45,958 bases of DNA from Pirellulaceae bacterium. GTDB lineage: Bacteria; Planctomycetota; Planctomycetia; Pirellulales; Pirellulaceae. Below are positions 7,642 to 14,036 of this stretch, piece after piece. The position numbers and the translations under genes are program-made. The notes beneath the pieces are model-generated. The model was not told the DNA's origin, did no database searches, and saw nothing but the letters and a program-made list of their open reading frames with translations. The stretch lies in contig JAGFJK010000002.1 of the NCBI GenBank assembly GCA_024102795.1, positions 1 to 45,958 of the forward strand. The letters are read 5' to 3'. Numbering within the stretch: the stretch's first letter is position 1; the number at the start of each line of letters is the position of its first letter.

Positions 7642-8453
7642 AGTCGCCTCCCCTGCCCTTCTCGCCACCGGCCGGCGGTCCGCTGCTGCTGTGGCGGGTC
7701 CTGCCGCCGTTGCTGCTGCTGGCGCTGGTGCTGATCGGTTGGCAGGTCGCCGTCTGGCTGTTCCGGGTGCCGCCCTATCTGCTGCCCGGCCCGCTGGCCG
7801 TGGGGCAGGGCGCATGGCAGCGATCGGCCATGCTGCTACAGGCCACGACGTTGACGGGGGTCGGCGCTGTCTGCGGGTTCCTGGCCAGCCTGGTACTGGG
7901 CGTCCTGATCGCCCTGCTGTTCGCTCAGTCGTCCGTGATTCGCGGCAGTTGCTACCCTTACGCGATCTTTCTGCAAACGGTGCCGATCGTGGCCATCGCT
8001 CCGCTGGTCGTCAACTGGCTGGGTTCCGGCTTGCACAGTGTCGTGGTGATCTCCTGCATCATCAGCCTGTTCCCGGTGATCACCAACGTGACGACGGGGC
8101 TGATCTCGGTGGATCGTGGGTTGCTGGACCTGTTCCGGCTGTACCGGGCCAGCCGCTGGCAGGTGCTGTGCAAGCTGCAGATCCCCAACGCTGTACCGTA
8201 CCTGGTGACCGGAGCGAAGACCTCCAGCGGCCTGGCCGTGGTGGGCGCCATTGTCGGCGAGTTCTTTGTCGGCTACGGTACCAGAAACCACGGGCTGGGC
8301 TACGTGATCCTGTATTCGGGGCCGCAACTCAAGACCGACCAACTGTTCGCCGCCACGATTGCCTCGGCCGTGCTGGGGATCGTCATGTTCAGCGCGGCCA
8401 GCCTGATCGGCCGCACGCTGCTGGCTCGCTGGCACCAGGTGCCGTTGGATTGA
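7638..8453 (+). CDS. ABC transporter permease, TauC/SsuC-like
   Basis: A 271-residue inner-membrane protein of the BPD_transp_1 family with about six membrane segments. The first is at residues 15-40 (WRVLPPLLLLALVLIGWQVA). The EAA-type coupling loop appears as DLFRLYRASRWQVLCKLQIPNAVPYLVTG (about residues 163-191), which docks on the ATPase. The ATG lies in an ATGA overlap with the ATPase gene. It probably works with the NMT1-type lipoprotein downstream, 72 bp away. The substrate class is sulfonates, pyrimidine precursors or other small organics, and the sequence alone does not decide which. Confidence 0.92.
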   Translation: MKSPPLPFSPPAGGPLLLWRVLPPLLLLALVLIGWQVAVWLFRVPPYLLPGPLAVGQGAWQRSAMLLQATTLTGVGAVCGFLASLVLGVLIALLFAQSSVIRGSCYPYAIFLQTVPIVAIAPLVVNWLGSGLHSVVVISCIISLFPVITNVTTGLISVDRGLLDLFRLYRASRWQVLCKLQIPNAVPYLVTGAKTSSGLAVVGAIVGEFFVGYGTRNHGLGYVILYSGPQLKTDQLFAATIASAVLGIVMFSAASLIGRTLLARWHQVPLD

Positions 8454-8525
8454 GCAAGCGAGCACGAACGACGTCTCGCCGGGCACGCCTGGTCGCAAAC
8501 CGATTCATCCTCCGGGAGCATCCGC

Positions 8526-9617
8526 ATGAACCGTCGCCTGGCGCCTGGCTTGGACTGCATAGTCGCCTTTCGCTCCGCGAAAGTAGCGGACATAGTCGCC
8601 TTTCGCTCCGCGAAAGTAGCGGACATAGTCGCCTTTCGCTCCGCGAAAGTAGCGTGTCTGCTGCTGCTCAGCGTTTTCGCCGGTTGCCAGTCGCCAACCG
8701 CACCGCCCGAGGCGGAGCAGTCGCAGTCGCGGCCAGTGACGCTGGCCCTGAACTGGTTCCCGGAGGCGGAACACGGCGGCTTCTATGCGGCCCTGGTGCA
8801 TGGATACTACGAGGAGGAAGGGCTGGAGGTGACGATCCTGCCCGGCGGTCCGGGTGCTCCGGTGATCCAGCAGGTGGCGACGGGACGCGTGGATTTCGCC
8901 GTCGCCAACGCCGACCAGGTGCTACTGGGCCGTGACCAGGGAGCGCCGGTGGTGGCCGTGACGACCGCCATGCAAGACAGTCCCCGCTGCATCATGGTGC
9001 ACGAGAAATCGGGCATCAACAGTCTGCTGGATCTCAAAAACCTGACGCTGGCGGTCGGGTCCGGCAAACCGTTTTCGCAGTTCCTGCTGAAGCGATTGGG
9101 CGACGCCGGCCTGACCGTGGTGCCGTACCAGGGCAACGTGGCTCTATTCCTGCAGCGCGACGATGTCGCTCAGCAGGCCTACGTGTTCAGCGAACCGTTC
9201 CTGGCGCGGCAGCAGGGCGCGGAGCCCAAGTGTCTGATGGTGTCGGAACTGGGGTTCAATCCCTATACCAGCCTGTTGATCACCAGCGACTCGCGGGTTG
9301 CGGACGATCCGGAGCTGGTCGGAAAGATGGTGCGAGCGACCGTTCGCGGCTGGCGGAAGTACCTGGAGGAGCCGGCGGAGACGAACCAGTACATTCACGA
9401 GCAGAACGCGGAAATGACGCCGGAGATCCTGGCCTTCGGCGCCCAGGCGATCCGTCCGCTGTGCCTGCCGGAGGGCGCGGACCCAGGGAGCCTGGGTCGG
9501 ATGTCGGCCGAGCGCTGGGAGGCGCTGGCCGGTCAACTGGTCGAAATCGAGTTGCTGAACCAGGCCGACGTCTGGAAGCAGGCCTACGCCTTGCAGTTCC
9601 TGTCGGCGGACCCATAG
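8526..9617 (+). CDS. NMT1/SsuA-like ABC substrate-binding lipoprotein with repeat-encoded insert
   Basis: A 363-residue periplasmic-binding protein of the NMT1/THI5-like family. The mature part begins with VTLALNWFPEAEHGGFYAAL..GYYEEEGLEVTI and contains the family's GRVDFAVANADQVLLGR and LAVGSGKPFSQFLL. The signal region is strange. After MNRRLAPGLDC, three copies of IVAFRSAKVAD (the last without D) are encoded by palindromic repeats. Then CLLLLSVFAGC supplies the hydrophobic stretch and lipobox (Cys54). GGGAG lies 7 bp before the ATG at 8526, and no ATG, GTG or TTG occurs in frame between the insert and the lipobox, so the repeats should be translated. Removing the 96-bp insert leaves an ordinary short lipoprotein leader. 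The stop TAG belongs to another copy of the same repeat. The ligand is unknown. Confidence 0.88.
   Translation: MNRRLAPGLDCIVAFRSAKVADIVAFRSAKVADIVAFRSAKVACLLLLSVFAGCQSPTAPPEAEQSQSRPVTLALNWFPEAEHGGFYAALVHGYYEEEGLEVTILPGGPGAPVIQQVATGRVDFAVANADQVLLGRDQGAPVVAVTTAMQDSPRCIMVHEKSGINSLLDLKNLTLAVGSGKPFSQFLLKRLGDAGLTVVPYQGNVALFLQRDDVAQQAYVFSEPFLARQQGAEPKCLMVSELGFNPYTSLLITSDSRVADDPELVGKMVRATVRGWRKYLEEPAETNQYIHEQNAEMTPEILAFGAQAIRPLCLPEGADPGSLGRMSAERWEALAGQLVEIELLNQADVWKQAYALQFLSADP
8559..8654 (+). repeat. three in-frame palindromic repeats inside the signal-peptide region
   Basis: There are three identical 30-bp copies at 8559-8588, 8592-8621 and 8625-8654, separated by GAC. Each starts ATAGTCGCC, carries the CTTTCGC-TCC-GCGAAAG hairpin and ends TAGCG. 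With a 33-bp period the reading frame is preserved, and the frame used avoids the TAG that ends other genes at this repeat. The total insert is 96 bp, or 32 codons. Confidence 0.95.
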
Positions 9618-9860
9618 TCGCCTTTCGCTCCGCGAAAGTAGCGTTTTTTTGGTCCGACGCTCGTGGCTGGACGCGGTTGGCAATCGAGAGATGGTTCGCA
9701 GCGCTGCGCTACTTTCGCGGAGCGAAAGGCGACTATGCTCCGCGAAAGTAGCGTTTCTTGGTCGGACGCTCGGTAGTGGGCGCGGTTGGCAATCGAGAGA
9801 TGGTTCGCAGCGCTGCGCTACTTTCGCGGAGCGAAAGGCGACTATGCTCCGCGAAAGTAT
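9614..9860 (+). repeat. tandem ~110-bp composite palindromic elements
   Basis: A full left end at 9614-9643 is followed by two near-identical units with a period of about 110 bp. Each has a T-rich start, a core with GACGCTCG...GGCAATCGAGAGATGG, and an inverted right end (GCGCTGCGCTACTTTCGC...GGCGACTAT). After each right end comes a clipped left end (GCTCCGCGAAAGTA). The last clipped copy stops at 9860. The array fills the space between the ABC lipoprotein and the LarA-family gene. The terminal 30-bp sequences are inverted, so each unit can fold into a long hairpin. Confidence 0.9.
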
Positions 9861-9910
9861 CCTGTCCCAGTGCCATTGCCCGTTGGCGGCCGGCTTCGGA
9901 TAATCGGCGC

Positions 9911-11188
9911 ATGACCACTTATCATGCCCAGGGCGATCCGACCGCCGAACTCACCACGGACGATCTGCGCGCAGCGCTGCACTCGGTGCTGCACCAACTG
10001 GAGCCCCGGCGCCGCGTGCTGGCGTTGCCGCCGGACTTTACCCGCTACCATAGCCGCGCCGGGTTGCTGACCTGCCTGGTTCACGAGTTTTACCAGCAGC
10101 GGCTGGTGGACGTGATGCCGGCGCTGGGCACGCATTACCCGATGACGGCGCAGCAGTTGGAGCGGATGTTTCCGGGTGTGCCCGACGGCCTGTTCCGCGA
10201 GCATCGCTGGCGGGAGGACGTGCGCACCATCGGCCACGTGCCCGCGGAGTTTGTCCGCTCGGCGACGGAAGGCATCTGGGATCGGCCCTGGCCCGCGCAG
10301 CTCAACAAGCTGCTGTGGGAAGGCGGCCACGACCTGATCCTGTCGATCGGCCAGGTGGTGCCGCACGAAGTCATCGGGATGGCCAACTACAACAAGAACA
10401 TTTTCGTCGGCACGGGCGGCGAGCAGGGGATTAACGAAAGCCACTTCATCGGCGCGGCTTACGGCATGGAACGGATGATGGGCCGGGCCGACACGCCGCT
10501 GCGGCGGATCCTGAACTACGCGCAGGACCAGTTCTGCGGGCATTTGCCGCTGCTGTTCGTGCTGACCGTCGTCGGCGTGCGGCCCGACGGCACGCTGGCC
10601 ACTCGCGGGCTGTTTATCGGCGACGACCATGACTGCTTTTACCAGGCCAGCGCCCTGTCGCTGGAAGTGAACTTCACGCAGCTCGACGAGCCGCTGTCGA
10701 ACGTGGTCGTGTACCTGGACCCGGACGAGTTTCACAGCACGTGGCTGGGCAACAAGTCGATCTACCGCACGCGGATGGCGATCGCCGACGGCGGCCAGTT
10801 GACCGTGTTGGCTCCGGGCGTCAAGACATTTGGCGAGGATCCGGCCATCGACCGGCTGATTCGCCAGTACGGTTACCGCACGACGCCCCAGGTGCTGGAG
10901 TTCGTCGAGCGGCACGAGGACTTGCGGCGGAACCTGTCCGCGGCGGCCCATCTGATCCACGGGTCGTCGGAGAACCGGTTTCAAGTCACGTACTGCCCAG
11001 GCGGGCTGACGCGCGCGGAAGTGGAAGGCGTGGGTTACGAGTACGGCGAACTGGACGCCATGCTGCGGCGGTACGACCCGGGCCGGCTGCGTGACGGTTG
11101 GAATGAATTGCCTGGCGGCGAGCGGGTCTACTATATCAGCAATCCGGCGCTGGGCCTGTGGGCCTGGCGCGGCCGGTTCAACCAGTAA
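9911..11188 (+). CDS. LarA-family (DUF2088) nickel-pincer-dependent racemase/epimerase
   Basis: A 425-residue LarA homologue. Lactate racemase LarA interconverts L- and D-lactate with a nickel-pincer nucleotide (NPN) bound to a lysine, and relatives racemise or epimerise other 2-hydroxyacids. Matching residues are His75 (GTHYPM), His152 (PHEVIG), Lys162 (NYNKNIF) and His178 (NESHFIG). The spacings His152 to Lys162 (+10) and Lys162 to His178 (+16) equal those of H174-K184-H200 in LarA, so cofactor binding is credible. The flanks differ from lactate racemase, for example DFTRYHSRAG near residue 40. The substrate is therefore open. No LarB, LarC or LarE genes are in the window. The ATG at 9911 lies just after the repeat array and no clear ribosome site is seen. 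The stop is 9 bp before mgtE. Confidence 0.8.
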   Translation: MTTYHAQGDPTAELTTDDLRAALHSVLHQLEPRRRVLALPPDFTRYHSRAGLLTCLVHEFYQQRLVDVMPALGTHYPMTAQQLERMFPGVPDGLFREHRWREDVRTIGHVPAEFVRSATEGIWDRPWPAQLNKLLWEGGHDLILSIGQVVPHEVIGMANYNKNIFVGTGGEQGINESHFIGAAYGMERMMGRADTPLRRILNYAQDQFCGHLPLLFVLTVVGVRPDGTLATRGLFIGDDHDCFYQASALSLEVNFTQLDEPLSNVVVYLDPDEFHSTWLGNKSIYRTRMAIADGGQLTVLAPGVKTFGEDPAIDRLIRQYGYRTTPQVLEFVERHEDLRRNLSAAAHLIHGSSENRFQVTYCPGGLTRAEVEGVGYEYGELDAMLRRYDPGRLRDGWNELPGGERVYYISNPALGLWAWRGRFNQ

Positions 11189-11197
11189 GGAGGCGCC

Positions 11198-12586
11198 GTG
11201 TCCAGTCGCGAGACCGACGTGCATGCCAGCGAGGATGCGGCGCCGTGGCAGGAACTGGCGAGCCTGGTGGAGAACGGCGAGACGTCCGGTCTGCAGCAGT
11301 TCGTGGGCGAACTGCCGGCCAGCGAGCTGGCCTTGACCATGTCGCGCCTGACGGCCGAGCAGCAGAGTGCCGTGGTGACGGCGCTCGAGCCGATTGACGC
11401 GGCTTCGCTGGTCGAACAGTTGCCGCACGCGCAAGCACTGGAATTGATCGAGCGGCTGGAACCGGAGACGGCGGCCGCGATCCTGGAGGAGCTGCCCAGC
11501 AACGAGCAGGCCGACCTGATCGGCGAGATGGACGACGTCGACGCGGAGGCCATCTTGCGGCGGATGGATCCGTCGGATGCCGAGTCCGCTCGCGCGCTGA
11601 GCCACTACGAGGATGACGTGGCCGGCGGCATGATGGTCACCGAGTTTCTCAGATACTCGGACCAGTGGACGGTAACGCAAGTCGTCGACGACCTGCGGCA
11701 GCGGGCGGACGAATACCGCGACTACGACGTGCAGTACGCTTACGCCTGTGACGCCGAGGGCCGGTTGACCGGCGTGCTGAGGCTCCGCGATCTGCTGCTG
11801 GCCCGGCCCGCGCAACGGATCGCCGACCTGATGATCCGCCAACCCGTCTCCGTCCGCGACTCGACGACCTTGGACGAGTTGGCGGACCTGTTCGAACGGC
11901 ACCATTATCTGGGCGTGCCGGTGGTCGATTCGGAAGGCCGGCTGGTGGGCGTGGTCCGCGAGGCGGCGGTGGCCGAAGCGTGGTCGGAACGGCAGGACAA
12001 CGACTACCTGAAGTCGCAAGGCATCGTGGGCGGCGAGGAATTGCGCAGCATGCCGCTGCTCCGCCGTTCGTCCCGACGCCTGGCGTGGCTGAGCGTGAAC
12101 ATCGTGTTGAACATCATCGCGGCCAGCGTCATCGCCGTCTTCCAGGACACGCTCAGTTCGGTCATCGCCCTGGCCGTGTTCCTGCCGATCATTTCGGACA
12201 TGAGCGGTTGCAGCGGGAACCAGGCGGTGGCGGTCAGCATGCGCGAGTTGTCGCTGGGTTTGATCCGGCCTCACGAGGTCTGGCGCGTGTGGTGCCAGGA
12301 AGTTGTCCTGGGAATCGTCAACGGGCTGGCCCTGGGTCTGCTGGTGGCCGCGGTCGCCTTCGCCTGGAAGGGCAATCTTTACCTGGGCCTGGTGGTGGGT
12401 CTGGCCCTGTGCCTGAACACGATCGTCGCCGTCTCGATCGGCGGCTTGATTCCGCTGGTGCTGAAGCAGTTGAAAGTCGACCCGGCCGTGGCATCGGGGC
12501 CGCTGCTGACGACCATCACCGACATGTGCGGCTTCTTCCTGATCCTGGGGATCGCCACGCTGCTGCTGTCCCGGCTGGCAGGCTAG
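11198..12586 (+). CDS. mgtE: MgtE-family magnesium transporter
   Basis: A 462-residue MgtE channel. Residues 1-130 are the acidic N-terminal superhelical sensor domain (LPASELALTMSRL, LEPETAAAILEELPSNEQADLIGEMD). Residues about 140-265 hold two CBS domains (DVQYAYACDAEGRLTGVLRLRDLL and LGVPVVDSEGRLVGVV). The remainder is the five-helix pore, with a run AVFLPIISDMSGCSGNQAVAVS matching the pore signature PxxxxxxGNxGxQ, with Cys and Asn variants, and later LLTTITDMCGFFLILGIA. It imports Mg2+ and is gated by cytosolic Mg2+ binding to the N/CBS domains. The start is GTG, with GGAGG overlapping the stop of the LarA-family gene, so the two are probably co-transcribed. Confidence 0.95.
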   Translation: MSSRETDVHASEDAAPWQELASLVENGETSGLQQFVGELPASELALTMSRLTAEQQSAVVTALEPIDAASLVEQLPHAQALELIERLEPETAAAILEELPSNEQADLIGEMDDVDAEAILRRMDPSDAESARALSHYEDDVAGGMMVTEFLRYSDQWTVTQVVDDLRQRADEYRDYDVQYAYACDAEGRLTGVLRLRDLLLARPAQRIADLMIRQPVSVRDSTTLDELADLFERHHYLGVPVVDSEGRLVGVVREAAVAEAWSERQDNDYLKSQGIVGGEELRSMPLLRRSSRRLAWLSVNIVLNIIAASVIAVFQDTLSSVIALAVFLPIISDMSGCSGNQAVAVSMRELSLGLIRPHEVWRVWCQEVVLGIVNGLALGLLVAAVAFAWKGNLYLGLVVGLALCLNTIVAVSIGGLIPLVLKQLKVDPAVASGPLLTTITDMCGFFLILGIATLLLSRLAG

Positions 12587-12695
12587 CGACCGGTCGTTTG
12601 CGTTAGCAGGCTGCCAGTTTTAGAATGCCTTCACCCCGTCGCTCGCCTGGCAGTTTTACGGTCCGGAGCGCAAAGTCCTTTCCAGGGAAGATCGC

Positions 12696-13715
12696 ATGGC
12701 AACAAGCTGGATTCCCAGCGAACGATTGCGGCAGTGGGCCATGTGGGGCGCGCTGGCGGCCGGAATCGACGTGGCCCTGCTGAGCAGCGGCGCGGCGGCC
12801 GAATTCCTTCAGCCACAGGGCGCGGGGGGAGTGCCGCTGAGCGACATCCTGGACGCCCTGGTTCTACTGCCCGAACTGATGGTCCTGGCGGCTTTGGTCG
12901 CCGTGGCCCGCGACATCCGCAGCCTGGGGCTGTGGCGTGGCAGTATCGGCTACTTCGGCTGCTCCTGGCTGTTCATCCCACTGTTGTTTGTGAGTGACGA
13001 GGATGATGGCAGCCGGGCACTGATCGCGGGCCTGGTCGTGCTGGTCGGCATGATCGTTTTGCTGGTGGTCGTATCGCGCAAGCCGCAGGTGTTCAGCGAA
13101 CCGGAGCCCGTGCGTGCCGGGCGTGACGACCAGGACGATTGGCCGCCTCGCCGGGACGACGTGTTCGCTCAACCTGCGGGTGAACAAGAAGACCGTACCG
13201 AAACCGAGCCACCGGTTGCCTCCAGCGACAAATCGGCGACGGGCGAAGCGGCCGGTCGGGCCTGGGGCTGCGGGACGACGCTGGCCGTGCTGACGCTGGT
13301 CCGCCTGCTGACTCGCGGGCTGCGGAACGCGAAAATCGAGTGGGAGATCCTGGTGCCGGTCGCCGGATTCGGTTTCCTGCTGGCCTGCGCGACGGTATTC
13401 GCCATCTGGTTCGGATTGGCCAAGATCCGGGCCCGCGGCAAGCTGGGGACGATGGCAGTCGTGTCCGGCGCGGCGGACTTGCTGTTCGTGTGCGGGATGC
13501 TGGCGACGGTCGCCGTGGGGCTGGTGATCCTGCTGCCGCGCATCCTGGAGGGAGAGGCGATCGAGGACGACGCGGGGATGACGTGGGCCGTGCATGCCAT
13601 CACGCTGCTCGACATCATCGCCAAGCTCATGACCGGCTTGCTGTTGGTCGCGGTCTGGCGGCGCGAAGAGGACCCATGGGAAGCCGAACTCAGTCGCTCG
13701 CGGCGGGACCGATAG
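12696..13715 (+). CDS. unrecognised multi-pass membrane protein
   Basis: A 339-residue protein I do not recognise. Hydrophobic stretches suggest about seven or eight membrane segments. Four lie in residues 14-122 (AMWGALAAGIDVALL, LVLLPELMVLAALVAVA, YFGCSWLFIPLLFV, LIAGLVVLVGMIVLLVVV). A charged, probably cytosolic linker follows at about residues 123-190 (PRRDDVF, EQEDRTETEPP). The second half has further segments (ILVPVAGFGFLLACATVFAIW, LLFVCGMLATVAVGLVILL, AITLLDIIAKLMTGLLLVAVW). GGGAAG precedes the ATG. The stop TAG is provided by a palindromic repeat directly at the 3' end. The function is unknown. The spacing from mgtE (109 bp) gives only weak evidence of linkage. Confidence 0.75.
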   Translation: MATSWIPSERLRQWAMWGALAAGIDVALLSSGAAAEFLQPQGAGGVPLSDILDALVLLPELMVLAALVAVARDIRSLGLWRGSIGYFGCSWLFIPLLFVSDEDDGSRALIAGLVVLVGMIVLLVVVSRKPQVFSEPEPVRAGRDDQDDWPPRRDDVFAQPAGEQEDRTETEPPVASSDKSATGEAAGRAWGCGTTLAVLTLVRLLTRGLRNAKIEWEILVPVAGFGFLLACATVFAIWFGLAKIRARGKLGTMAVVSGAADLLFVCGMLATVAVGLVILLPRILEGEAIEDDAGMTWAVHAITLLDIIAKLMTGLLLVAVWRREEDPWEAELSRSRRDR

Positions 13716-13996
13716 TCGCCTTTCGCTCCGCATAGTCGCCTTTCGCTCCGCGAAAGTAGCGCTGCATGATAGTCGACATCGCGCCGCGAAGTTCGAGCTG
13801 GACGGACCGACTTTTTTGGGTTGACGAACAGTTAGCTGGAGCATCGTACCCGGCGCTGCGCTACTTTCGCGGAGCGAAAGGCGACTATGCTCCGCGAAAG
13901 TAGCGTTTTTCGGACCGACGCTCCTTGGTGGACGCGGTTAGCAATCGAAAGTTGGTTCCCGGCGCTGCGCTACTTTCGCGGAGCCAGTGGCGACTA
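13712..13996 (+). repeat. palindromic repeat cluster upstream of the STAND gene
   Basis: The 321 bp between the membrane protein and the STAND gene is almost all repeat. A truncated left end at 13712 is followed by a complete one at 13732-13761. Next come a diverged stretch (CATCGCGCCGCGAAG...GACTTTTTTGGG) and a right end at 13853-13887. A clipped left end and another core follow (TTTTTCGGACCGACGCTC...GTTAGCAATCGAAAG). The last right end, ending at 13996, carries a substitution patch (GAGCCAGTGGCGAC). The last 40 bp before the STAND ATG hold AAAAGGGC but no clear promoter. Confidence 0.88.
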
Positions 13997-14036
13997 TATT
14001 AAAAGGGCAACACGACGCGCCTGAGGACCTGCCCTG

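Noticed and set aside
9614..9860. CRISPR-like array
   Set aside because: The segments between repeats are nearly identical to each other, the units are inverted at their ends, and there are no cas genes.
9842..12274. 810-residue minus-strand frame across the LarA-like and mgtE genes
   Set aside because: It spans two clearly coding genes and their junction, and its His/Gln/Arg-rich translation has no domain.
12587..12695. TGCCAGTTTTA/TGGCAGTTTTA pair after mgtE as a terminator
   Set aside because: The arms are short (5 bp) and about 40 bp apart, so no stable hairpin is expected.
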